NCBI RefSeq assembly: GCF_003550175.1
Contig: NZ_QXDF01000002.1
Coordinates: 1-64,000, forward strand
From: Dichotomicrobium thermohalophilum
Lineage (GTDB): Bacteria > Pseudomonadota > Alphaproteobacteria > Rhizobiales > Rhodomicrobiaceae
DNA length: 64,000 nt
Reading direction: 5' to 3'
In this document: in pieces, positions 1 through 8,400 of the stretch
Position numbering within the stretch: the stretch's first letter is position 1
How the letters are laid out: every line of letters starts with the position of its first letter
The notes under the pieces: model-generated
Databases searched by the model: none
Seen by the model: only the letters and a program-made list of their open reading frames with translations
Told to the model about the DNA's origin: nothing
Made by a program: the position numbers and the translations under genes

Positions 1-90
1 GCCGCCCGACTCGCCTTCCAGCGTGATCTTCCGGGCCGCGATTAGAAGGCCATGAAGCTCGTTCAACTGGTCCTGAATCTCAGGCATCAT
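1..90 (-). CDS. Hypothetical small protein, C-terminus beyond window edge
   Basis: The frame begins at the ATG at 90 and runs off the left edge with no stop, giving 30 visible residues that start MMPEIQDQLNELHGLL. The visible part looks like one amphipathic helix. A strong GGAGGG Shine-Dalgarno lies just upstream, inside the end of the preceding gene. Its start overlaps the 3' end of the 51-aa gene at 80-235 by 11 nt, so the two are probably translationally coupled. I recognise no family. It is third in a run of very small minus-strand genes of phage or plasmid character. Confidence 0.5.
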   Translation of the reverse strand, partial: MMPEIQDQLNELHGLLIAARKITLEGESGG

Positions 91-235
91 CGTTTCCCTC
101 CTTGTCGGCGTTGCGGTTGCTCTCAACGGCCTCGATCAGCTTGCCCACGTGAATGGAAGCGCCGTCGATCGCGCGGGCGGCTTCGATCAGGTGACGCTGG
201 GCTTCGCGGAGCTTGAAAAGTAAATCCTGCTGCAT
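80..235 (-). CDS. Hypothetical 51-aa protein
   Basis: This short frame starts MQQDLLFKLREAQRHLIEAA and ends in an acidic tail. A GGAGG ribosome-binding site sits about 11 nt before the ATG, which is the main support for it being real. The sequence is predicted to be almost entirely helical, with no Cys, no membrane segment and no recognised motif. It lies about 65 nt downstream of the 93-aa gene (301-582) and overlaps the next gene by 11 nt, forming a compact three-gene cluster. Function unknown. Confidence 0.5.
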   Translation of the reverse strand: MQQDLLFKLREAQRHLIEAARAIDGASIHVGKLIEAVESNRNADKEGNDDA

Positions 236-300
236 GAGCAAATTCGCCTCCTACGATCAAAAGAGCGCCCCACCGGCGCGGCGGCCGGCGGGGCAGGTGA

Positions 301-582
301 TTACTTGACGGCGCGGAGTTCGGGCTTCTCTGTGGGCTGCTGCGGCTTCTGCTTGGCCGCTTCGTTCTGCTTCGCACGGGCCATCAGGTCATCGAGGTCG
401 AAATTCGGCTCGACGCCCGCGCGCTCCAGGGTGAGCTTCAGCCAGTCGATCAGGGCGCTGTGCGTGATACCGGCCTTGCCCGTGGCAACGCTCATCTGAA
501 CGATGCCGAGAAGCTGGAAAACGTCCCGAAGGATCGCTTCGTGCTGCGCGCGATAGGTGCTTGGCAACTTGTTACTGGCCAT
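301..582 (-). CDS. Hypothetical 93-aa protein
   Basis: The protein is 93 residues, soluble, with a helical N-terminal two thirds (through the DLDDLMARAK segment) and a Lys/Gln/Pro-rich disordered tail. A GAGGTG Shine-Dalgarno 7 nt before the ATG supports this start. It is transcribed divergently from the XRE-type regulator at 674, and the 91-nt spacer holds several palindromes, so repression by that regulator is likely. It heads the tiny-gene cluster that continues through 80-235 and 1-90. I recognise no family; a phage or plasmid accessory protein is the most I would infer. Confidence 0.65.
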   Translation of the reverse strand: MASNKLPSTYRAQHEAILRDVFQLLGIVQMSVATGKAGITHSALIDWLKLTLERAGVEPNFDLDDLMARAKQNEAAKQKPQQPTEKPELRAVK

Positions 583-622
583 GTCGTCACCTCTTGTTTC
601 ACCGCAGCGAAATTGCTACGGT

Positions 623-679
623 GTGCTAACGTTAACACCCCATATTGATATGGGCAACCAAAAATGACATGTCATGTCA
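623..679. promoter_or_regulatory. Palindromic operator cluster in divergent promoter
   Basis: Three inverted repeats lie between the divergent small gene and the XRE regulator. Positions 623-638 (GTGCTAACGTTAACAC) are a 16-nt palindrome with one mismatched pair. Positions 641-652 are a CATAT/ATATG repeat with a 2-nt spacer. Positions 665-679 are a perfect 7-bp inverted repeat (TGACATG/CATGTCA) around one central T, which overlaps the ATG of the XRE gene. This is the arrangement expected of an autoregulating HTH repressor. Binding is inferred, not shown. Confidence 0.55.
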
Positions 680-910
680 AAATTGACACCTGAGCAATAT
701 CAGATGGCGTTGGCGGGGCTGGGTTTGAGCGTTCGGGAGTTTGCGGACAAGGCGAAGGTGGCGCCGGGGACGCTGACCCGATTGGCACGGGGGGAAAAGC
801 TGCAAGAGCGCACAGTGTCAGCGATCCGGCAGGCTTTCGAGGAAGAGGGCATCGAGTTCATCGACGCGAACGGCGGCGGCCCCGGCGTGCGGCTGCGCAA
901 GCGCGTCTGA
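674..910 (+). CDS. XRE-family helix-turn-helix regulator, 78 aa
   Basis: This is a single-domain DNA-binding protein. Residues about 12-65 read as an HTH_3/XRE fold, with LSVREFADKAKVAPGTLTRL forming the two recognition helices, followed by a short basic tail. The family includes phage Cro/CI-like repressors and antitoxins. The ATG at 674 has no clear Shine-Dalgarno and lies inside a perfect palindrome (665-679), so the mRNA may be leaderless or the start occluded by the protein itself. It is divergent from the small-gene cluster at 1-582 and immediately precedes the DUF4160/DUF2442 pair. Confidence 0.8.
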   Translation: MSKLTPEQYQMALAGLGLSVREFADKAKVAPGTLTRLARGEKLQERTVSAIRQAFEEEGIEFIDANGGGPGVRLRKRV

Positions 911-944
911 GCGCGGCGCGGCACGCTTCATCGCGGAGAAACCC

Positions 945-1205
945 ATGCCGACAGTCAGCGTGTTTTATGGCATACTGATCCAGATGTTCTGGAACGATCA
1001 CGCGCCGCCGCATTTCCACGCGCGCTATGCGGGCGATGAAGCGCTGATCGACATTCGCACCCTGGAGGTGATCCGCGGCCACTTGCCGCCGCGCGCGCGC
1101 TCGCTGGCCATGGAATGGGCGGATCAGCACCGCGCGGAACTGTTGGAGAACTGGGAACTATGCTCACAAAAGCAGCACCCGAAAGAGATCGAGCCGCTGA
1201 AATAG
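945..1205 (+). CDS. DUF4160 domain protein, 86 aa
   Basis: The sequence matches the DUF4160 pattern: an N-terminal YGI.I.MFWNDH segment, then PPHFHARYAG, then a LPPRARSLAMEWADQH helix and an ENWEL tail. The PPHFHA histidines are the family hallmark. A GGAGAAACCC leader supports the ATG at 945. The gene overlaps the DUF2442 gene by 46 nt; the two families are frequent neighbours and have been suspected of being toxin-antitoxin-like, though I know of no settled function. The C-terminus past the family core is short and polar. Confidence 0.8.
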   Translation: MPTVSVFYGILIQMFWNDHAPPHFHARYAGDEALIDIRTLEVIRGHLPPRARSLAMEWADQHRAELLENWELCSQKQHPKEIEPLK

Positions 1206-1489
1206 TCCCCGCGATTGAGTCGCGGATGCCGTGGCACGCGGTGGAGGTGACGGCCCTGCCGGACTATCGCTTGCGGGTCCGGTTCAACGACGGGGTGACA
1301 GGCATTGTCGATATGTCCCGGCTGGTCCGCTCCCCGGAGGCTGGCGTGTTCGCCAGGCTGGCCGATCCCGAGACGTTCGCCCGCGCCTTCATCCTCCACG
1401 GCGTGGTCACCTGGCCGGGCGGGCTTGATCTCGCGCCGGACGCGATGCACGACGCCATCGCCGAACGCGGCGAATGGGTCTTGCGCTGA
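1160..1489 (+). CDS. DUF2442 domain protein, 109 aa
   Basis: The core from about residue 22 (MPWHAVEVTALPDYRLRV, then FNDGVTGIVDMS, then the FARAFI and VTWPGGLDLAPDAMH segments) is typical of DUF2442, whose members are small and often paired with DUF4160. I chose the ATG at 1160, preceded by GGGA, giving a 109-aa product; the ATG near 1226 would give the more usual family length and cannot be excluded. The start lies within the 3' end of the DUF4160 gene, implying coupled translation. Function is unknown. Confidence 0.75.
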   Translation: MLTKAAPERDRAAEIVPAIESRMPWHAVEVTALPDYRLRVRFNDGVTGIVDMSRLVRSPEAGVFARLADPETFARAFILHGVVTWPGGLDLAPDAMHDAIAERGEWVLR

Positions 1490-1518
1490 GCGCGGGCGGC
1501 CCCTGATGGAGTTCGGGC

Positions 1519-1695
1519 TTACCCGACCGAGCTGTTCATCTTCGCCTGCATGTGGCGCCAGCGACGCCACCAGGCGGCGCGCTTCTCGGGATCAGCCTCA
1601 AGCTCGCGCGCGCCTTTTTCCATGCGCTCGTGGTCCTGTTCGCGGGTGCGGACAAACGCGCGGATCTGTTCCTTCTCGTCCGTGGTGAGCGCCAT
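1519..1695 (-). CDS. Hypothetical 58-aa protein
   Basis: This small charged protein starts MALTTDEKEQIRAFVRTREQ and contains an AAWWRRWRHMQ segment. It is rich in Glu, Arg and Trp and probably a helical hairpin. A GGAAG/AAGG ribosome-binding site lies just before the ATG at 1695. The frame is open further upstream but those starts lack a site. It is convergent with the DUF2442 gene and divergent from the putative remnant at 1762. I recognise no family. Confidence 0.45.
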   Translation of the reverse strand: MALTTDEKEQIRAFVRTREQDHERMEKGARELEADPEKRAAWWRRWRHMQAKMNSSVG

Positions 1696-1761
1696 GACCC
1701 TTACTTCCCGATTGCGGATCGCGTTCGTCGCCAGTTTCGCACGTAACCGGCTGAACGGCAA

Positions 1762-2009
1762 ATGAGCAGCGATGCGTCGAAGCGCCGATTCCAGGTGGTC
1801 GACGACAGCAAGCCGCGCCGCGGTACTGCAGCCGCAAGACCGGCGAGCCGGTGCACCTGCGGCTGTGGAGGTGCCGCCACTGCTCTGACGCGCTCGGCTA
1901 CAGCTTCACCGCTCTCGTCCAGGTGCGCTTGGACGCCGTGAGAAGAGAACGACCGGATGCGCGGCGTTGGGTTCATCGCGGAAAACTGCGGAGGGGACTG
2001 TCGTCCTGA
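1762..2009 (+). pseudogene. Possible frameshifted zinc-ribbon-like small gene
   Basis: From the ATG at 1762 the frame reads MSSDASKRRFQVVDDSKPR. The continuing coherent sequence then appears in another frame: YCSRKTGEPVHLRLWRCRHC, followed by a basic tail ending at the TGA at 2007-2009. Restoring one base near 1820 would join the two into an about 80-aa protein with a WRCRHC knuckle resembling phage zinc-ribbon proteins. This could equally be chance coding-like sequence in high-GC DNA. The evidence is only the length of the two frames and the CRHC motif. Confidence 0.25.
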
Positions 2010-5000
2010 CTAATTTGGCGCGTCACGAGTAGAACTCTGTGACGAGTCTGAGGCCACGGCCAACCAACAAATTAGTTCAATGTTATCTTTGTCGATCCGC
2101 GGGAGAGGCGTAGGCGCGTTAAAGGGTTCGAGGCCAGAGCCAAGAACCCACTCGATAAGTTCTTCAGCCTGCTCCGTTGGAGAGCCAACAACACTGTTAT
2201 AAAGATTCCTGAGCATCATTTCTTCACGACGCGGCCAAGGCGCCTCGAGAATATCGAGCGCGAGTGTTAATTTTTCATTCGACATATCAACCGGCCGATT
2301 TGTTCGGATGAACTCTGCAACGCGTTTATTGAGTGGTCGTATTGAAGGCTGAAGATTGGCTGGATCGGAAAGCCTCTGCCATTCCGAATAGATGTCTTGC
2401 TCGGCAGTTTCCCAGAAGTCGTATATGGCTTCGTCTAGCTCCTTCGGGATATACCTTTCAGCGTCGGGCCCGCACTCGATAAGGCGCAGACAGGTTCCCA
2501 CTTCGCTAATCATTCGTTGAGCATCTGGTGTCCAAGTTCCATCGCTCGCCGTCGGGACAAAACGTGTAAAAGTCCGGCGGTCTTTTACACCTTCATCAGG
2601 GTCGCGCATTTCGACTTGAGCGAGGAAGAAAACACCGCTTATTTGGCCTTTAAATAGGCCGCTGCCTGCCTTGAATGGGAGCTGGACTATCCGTTCTCGC
2701 CGGTGCTTCAATTCTTCACGTAGCTGTTGCCTATACTCTTCCCCAGTCTGTGCGGCTGCCTCGGTGCCTCCAATTTCAAAAAGTGTCGGATCCTCTTGAG
2801 CAAGCCTTTCGATCTCGCTCCGAGTTTCTGAAAAGACTTGTCGTCCGCTCTCAGCTTGTTGAAGTGGGGCCGTCTCAACGCCAATCGACCGCGCAGCTTG
2901 GGCAAGTTTATCTAGGATGCGTTGCTCGAGATTAAGTAAGTCGTCAAGCCGGTCCGCTGGGAAGATAGTACGCAGGAAAACGCGCTTATGGGGGCTCCCG
3001 ATTCGGTCAATGCGACCGTGCCTTTGAACGAGCCGCATCGGGTTCCACGGCATATCATAGTTGATGATGTGCCGGCATTGCTGAAGGTTCATGCCTTCTG
3101 CCATGACGTCGGTAGCGACCAGAAGGTCGTAGAGATCTGCTTCTTCCTGACCGGACTGGCCGGCAGACTTGGGCGCGAACTTCATCACCGCTTCTTCGCG
3201 GCTCACACTTTGATCGTGCCCTTGTCCAACGACGGTCACGATACGGTCGCGGTATGGAGCAAGCCGAGGTTGCTCCTTTATTGCTGCCTGCAGACCCTCA
3301 TAGATCCAGTGAACCGTATCCCTGAAAAACGAGAAGATCAGCACTTTCCGTAGATCGTTGGCGCTTAGTTCTGGCGTGCCTTGGCGTTCGGCTTCTTCCG
3401 CAATTGTCTCCAGCTGCTCGATCAGCGCAGCAATTTTTGGGTCATTCTCCGGCGTGACTTTGCTGGTCTCGTGAGCCAACGATCTGAGAATGTGAAGGTC
3501 AGCTTGAACATCTGCGTAGAGGCGCTCTGTATCATACGGCGCAGCGTCTTCCACGTCGTTGCTTTGTTGAAGAAGTTCCTCGAAACTCAGGTCATCCGAG
3601 GCTGAAAGCTCCTGTAAGAAGGCTGTCCGGACGACCTTCCCGTTTTGCAATGCCTCGAGAAAGCGCTCGTGTTCCTCAATCATGCGTTCCAGACTGCGGT
3701 GGAACGCATAGGCAGAAGACTCGAAGCGCTTGAGGAGACCGGATCTAAGCAGCCCCACGGCCATCGCGCCGTCAGCCGCGGCTTCCTCGTCCTCTTCGAG
3801 AAGGTAACTGCCAAGGGCATAACGAGCAAACCGCAACAGATTTGTCCCGTTAGCCGGGTCAAGCGCATCGGCGACCATGTCAAAGAAACCCGGAAGCAGG
3901 GCATCCAGGTTGTAGCGGACCGAGATCGCCTCAGGCTTTGGAAATACGATCGGCTGAAGGCTGCCGTCGCGCCCCTTGATGCTCTCACCCACATAGTGCT
4001 TTTTCACGAACGCGCGTGTGCGCTTCACCGTGACCGCATCGATGATCGGAAACAGGAAGTCCGGATTCAGGCTCGACGGATCAACGCGGGACGCCTCTTT
4101 GAACCTTTGCCGTATGCTTACGATCCCGCGGTCGGCCAGTGCGCTATCCTGCCGGACGAAAAAGCGGGTGAGATGATACAGATCCCAGAGACTATTGTTG
4201 ACGGGAGTCGCAGTGAGCAGGACGACGTCTTTGCGAGGTCCGAAGAGCAAGCGGCGCAAGACGTCCGCGCGGTAAGGAGCGTCCGGGTTCCGATAGTTGT
4301 GGGCTTCGTCAACGACCACGAGGGCGTAATCATCAATGTTTTGGCTCAGTTTCCGTTGTGTCGCGTGCGGACGCCTGGGATCGCTAAACTGTACGTCGCG
4401 GCCGAGTTCATCGAACGAAACGCACTCTACAGCCCGACTGATCTGAAAATCATGGAGGAAACCTTTCCATGTCGTATCCCGGAGCACAGCCGGACAGACA
4501 AGCAGCACGCGCTGGCGCCGTTTGGCGAATGCGTTGATGATCTCGCCAGCAATGAACGTTTTGCCGAGGCCAACCTCGTCGGCGACGATTACGCCCCCAA
4601 AATCCTTGAGGATTCGGTTCGCTCGCCAAACGCCGTGGCGCTGGAAGGCAGTCAACGGGATGTCGCCTTCGTCCTCAAACTCCCGGTCTAGCTCGTCGCC
4701 GAATAGCTGCCAGAGGACTCGCAAGAAGATTGTGTAGGGGTCGAAGGGGGCGTCGACCTCTTCGTAAAACGCTGCAAGGTCGAACGGTACAGCGTCATCC
4801 CAGAGTTCATCGAACCAAGACTTGGCCTTCTGAAACAATTCCGGATCCCAGTGGCCCAGGTTCAACTCCATGTTCTTGGTCAAGCCTGCGCGCGTAAGAT
4901 TGGAGGAACCCGCAAAAAAACCGCTGGGCCACCCTTCGAAGAGGTAGGCCTTTGCGTGGAGAAACGAGCGTTCATAGCGCCGGGTTTCCACCCGGCCACT

Positions 5001-5456
5001 TCTAAGCAGCCGGCTCAATTTCTTGAGTTGCGCGGCTGTCGACGGCCGGAAGGGCAGCTTGTCGCGTTCGCGGCGCAGCCCCATTACGAGGTCGCGGAGG
5101 CCATGCCGCACTTGGGCTTTTTCAAATTTATCGGGTGGCGGATCCCCGGGCAGGCGCTCGGGCGTCACCGCTTCGGGGGGCGCTTCCGCGCCAATCATCA
5201 GACGGACCCGGCTAGCTTGCTCCAGTCTGTCTGCAATCGCGGCGAACCCGGCTGGACTGAAATACGCGGTCGCGATCGAAATTTCGGAAGTCCGCTGCCC
5301 GGCCGCATCCTCAAGGCCGCCGCGCTCGGACTCCGTTGCCGGCAAGCTACCCCGCAGCGCGGCGAGCAGGTTGTTGCCATCGCGGTGATCGACGAAGACG
5401 GTTTGCGCGCCAGCGGAAGTCACCCGGCTGCCACCAGAGCCTACCTTGTCACTCAT
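2010..5456 (-). CDS. PLD-family nuclease / SNF2-type helicase fusion, 1148 aa
   Basis: Residues about 55-205 form a phospholipase-D-like domain with an HxK motif (H167, K169) followed by GSSNLTRAGL, the active-site half of PLD-type nucleases. Residues about 265-430 are an SF2/SNF2 helicase domain: Walker A DEVGLGKT at 293-300, DEAH at 383-386 and TATP at 415-418. The C-terminal helicase lobe is about 704-825, ending in the motif VI QRHGRIDRIG at 811-820. The remaining 320 residues are unassigned. The ATG overlaps the methyltransferase stop by 4 nt (ATGA), so the start at 5456 is firm and the pair is one operon. It probably translocates on and cuts DNA lacking the partner's methylation. DISARM DrmD/DrmC are related in parts. 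Confidence 0.85.
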   Translation of the reverse strand: MSDKVGSGGSRVTSAGAQTVFVDHRDGNNLLAALRGSLPATESERGGLEDAAGQRTSEISIATAYFSPAGFAAIADRLEQASRVRLMIGAEAPPEAVTPERLPGDPPPDKFEKAQVRHGLRDLVMGLRRERDKLPFRPSTAAQLKKLSRLLRSGRVETRRYERSFLHAKAYLFEGWPSGFFAGSSNLTRAGLTKNMELNLGHWDPELFQKAKSWFDELWDDAVPFDLAAFYEEVDAPFDPYTIFLRVLWQLFGDELDREFEDEGDIPLTAFQRHGVWRANRILKDFGGVIVADEVGLGKTFIAGEIINAFAKRRQRVLLVCPAVLRDTTWKGFLHDFQISRAVECVSFDELGRDVQFSDPRRPHATQRKLSQNIDDYALVVVDEAHNYRNPDAPYRADVLRRLLFGPRKDVVLLTATPVNNSLWDLYHLTRFFVRQDSALADRGIVSIRQRFKEASRVDPSSLNPDFLFPIIDAVTVKRTRAFVKKHYVGESIKGRDGSLQPIVFPKPEAISVRYNLDALLPGFFDMVADALDPANGTNLLRFARYALGSYLLEEDEEAAADGAMAVGLLRSGLLKRFESSAYAFHRSLERMIEEHERFLEALQNGKVVRTAFLQELSASDDLSFEELLQQSNDVEDAAPYDTERLYADVQADLHILRSLAHETSKVTPENDPKIAALIEQLETIAEEAERQGTPELSANDLRKVLIFSFFRDTVHWIYEGLQAAIKEQPRLAPYRDRIVTVVGQGHDQSVSREEAVMKFAPKSAGQSGQEEADLYDLLVATDVMAEGMNLQQCRHIINYDMPWNPMRLVQRHGRIDRIGSPHKRVFLRTIFPADRLDDLLNLEQRILDKLAQAARSIGVETAPLQQAESGRQVFSETRSEIERLAQEDPTLFEIGGTEAAAQTGEEYRQQLREELKHRRERIVQLPFKAGSGLFKGQISGVFFLAQVEMRDPDEGVKDRRTFTRFVPTASDGTWTPDAQRMISEVGTCLRLIECGPDAERYIPKELDEAIYDFWETAEQDIYSEWQRLSDPANLQPSIRPLNKRVAEFIRTNRPVDMSNEKLTLALDILEAPWPRREEMMLRNLYNSVVGSPTEQAEELIEWVLGSGLEPFNAPTPLPRIDKDNIELICWLAVASDSSQSSTRDAPN

Positions 5457-8400
5457 GCCCCACCTGTTCTCGAATTCTTCAGTCGCTCGAAGTGCCGCAG
5501 TGTGCGCCCAAGTTGCTCTTCGTAATCCCAGCCATCCTGGAAAGTCTCGAAGATGTGCCTCAGCTGCTGTGTCTGGAGCCCGTACAGGTGCGCGACCACG
5601 GCATCGAGTTCTTCGATCATGTCCTGTTTTTCGTCCGCTGCGAGCGGCCCCCAGGCCACGCCCACCTCTTCGGCCCATTCCGCGAAACGATCGTCAGGCG
5701 CGGCCAGCCGGCCGGCAAGCGCAACGGCGCGCTGCCAAAGGGGATCCGCGCGCGAAGGGCGCGGAATCGGGAATGGGTTTATGATGAAGAAATTTACGTG
5801 CGACTCGGCGATTCGACGAGCGTACCAGTCCAGAGGACGACTGGCGAGAACAGCAAGGAGAAACGCCTTGTCAAGCTCGTCACCTCGCGGCCAAAGGAAG
5901 TACTGTGCTGTATTGGCGAGGAAAACTTGTCCGGGCACCAATGCCGTAATTACAGTCCTACTGTTGGTGCGATTTGTGGAATCACGGAAGGCGATCCGGG
6001 GACGAAAGCAGGGCAGCGTCTGCGGATCCCGGAGATAATGGAGATCGAATTCGGAATGTGCCGAATCCCGCCGCTGTCTGGCGCTCTTCAGCCGCTTCTC
6101 CTGGAGGCGTTCCTGCACCGTCTCGGGATCGGCCCAGGCATAGTATTCGCCGCGATCCGGTTCCCAGATGTCGAACGATTCACCCTTGTATACGGGCCAA
6201 AAGCCTTCTGGCTTTTCTCTCGCAAATGTCATGCGGTGTTTGTCAGTCGTAGCGTCCAGTTCCCGGTCCGGACGCGCGCGCCAACTTCTTCCGTCGTTGA
6301 GGTCAAGCCGGGGCGCTCTGCGCAACTGTGCAAATACCTCGATGGAATCAGCGTTGGGCAACAGAGGCAGGCTGGCTGTGCTCGTCCAACTGATAACCTG
6401 TTCAACACTGAAACGGTGAGGATCATGGGTGAGACCTTCCTCTAAGGCAAGTCGCGAAGTATAAGGTCCCCGCAGTGCGATACTCGCTTCGGCCGGTTCG
6501 CCTCGGGAGAAAGTGACGAGGCCAATGGTATACCGATGCTCGGCATCCATGAACATCCAACCGCCCTTGTTGAGCGTCGTCGTGACGTTCAAGGCGGAGC
6601 TGTTCCGGAAGATGGCTTCTCTCAATTTTGCGGAGCCTTTCGCGGCAAGCGCGCTGCGCGGCAACACAACGCCGACGCATCCCCCCGGGTCCGCAGAAAG
6701 CGTCCAGAAGCGCCACAAGAAGGCTTTGTAAAGGTCGGGATCGCCCGTCCCCATGCCTGGATAAAAGCCTGCAGTGAGAACTTGCCTGTAGCGCTTTGAA
6801 GCAGCGACTTCGGCATCGAGCTCCGCCTTCAGGTCCGGTCGCTCCTCCGCCAGCTCTTTCTTGCGGCTCTCCTGTTGATGCTGCGGCAGCGCTCGCAACC
6901 CGGGGAAATGGCGCGCCCAGAAGGCATGCTCCTCAACCGTGACCTCCTCCCACGGCGGATTTCCGATTATTGCGTCGAAACCTGGACGGCCGCGCAGGAA
7001 CACTTCTGGGAAAGCGACCGGAAAATGGAAGACGTCCAGCCCTTTCAGCACCTCTTCGCGCGCCTTATGCACCGCCGGATGGCGATGAACAGTCGCGCGA
7101 AGCGCCGGCCACTGGTCGAACTGGAAGTCGATTTCGCGCGGCTTCACCTTCTCTGCAACGATAACGTCGCACAGGGCGCGAACCTCGTTGGCGGCAATCC
7201 GGGCATGTTCCATGGCCCTGCGCCCCTCCTCGATATCTTTGGGGGTCGCATCGGCCAGCGTCGCCAGGCGCTTCAGTGGCTCCTGGGTATTGCCAAGCAG
7301 ATTGCTGGCGTCCACGGGAAACAGCCCGATTCCGGCTTCCTCGAAACGCTGCGCAATTTCGTCGACCGTCGCGATACCCACCAGTGCGTTCCCGCGCACA
7401 AGGCTATGGTCGAGCAGCGACAAGGGTAGCCCAGGCACGAAGGTGTGGATCCAGATCGAAAGACGCGCGAGCTGTACGGCAAGTTCGTTCAAATCCACAC
7501 CGTAAATGCACCGGCGGGCCACAAGCCGGCGCAAAAGCTGGTCATCCTCGATCCGTATGGACTCTTCCGGCTGGTATTGTTTCAGGGCATTGGTCGCCGC
7601 GGCTCGAAGACTTGCCAGCTCTCGGCGCACTGCGGGCAGCGGACGCTTGGCGAGGTAACGCGACAGACCACGTTCAATCCTGTCGACGGCGGCGACAAGG
7701 AAGTGGCCGCTTCCCATCGCAATATCTGCCACCCTGAAGTCGAAGAAACGTTCGGCAGCTTCGGTCTCGTCCAAAGTATCGAGTCGCGCGAGATGGTCTG
7801 TAAGAGCCGGCTCGAGTGCTTCGTCCAGAAGATGCTCGACCGCGAAGGCCGGCGTGAAGTAACTTCCAGTTGCCTTCCGGGCGCCCGATCGATTGTGCAG
7901 ATAGACTTCGCCCTGTTGCACCTCAACGCGCATATTGCCGGTGGCAGGGACAAAGACCTCCTGCTTCTTTTGCCTTTTGGTCCCGAGGTCCTGTTCAGCT
8001 ACGTCCAGCTCGGATTCGAGCAGGCCTTCGTAGATCGTGCCGAATTCCCTCACGCCAAGCGCGCGAAAGTCTACGGGCCCAATGACACCGTCGTCATTCT
8101 CTATCGTCAGCAAGTGGCGGAGAGCCTGGAAGAGATTCGCATTGTCCAGGGCGATTTCTGCGAGGGCGGCCCCTGCCGTCGAGACGGCCGGATCGCTGCT
8201 GAAAAGCCCGCCATTGTACGGCGGAACCCCCAACTGAGCGTTGCCCTTGCGGATGGCGTCGAACAGGACGCTGATCTCGTGCCAGAGGCCCGTACCTTCC
8301 GGAATCGGTGCATCCGGATTGTCCGCTATCTCGCGCGCCTTTGTTTTGAGGGCTCGATGACGGTAGGCCTCGTTCGTCCGGTAGGGCAGCAGATCGCGAT

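Noticed and set aside
3645-4691. 348-codon open frame antisense to the helicase gene
   Set aside because: It has no ribosome-binding site or recognisable sequence and mirrors the helicase coding strand; explained by high GC.
5457-5678. Upstream extension of the PLD-helicase reading frame (74 extra residues)
   Set aside because: It lies entirely inside the methyltransferase gene, is Arg-rich low-complexity sequence, and the ATGA overlap at 5456 gives a better start.
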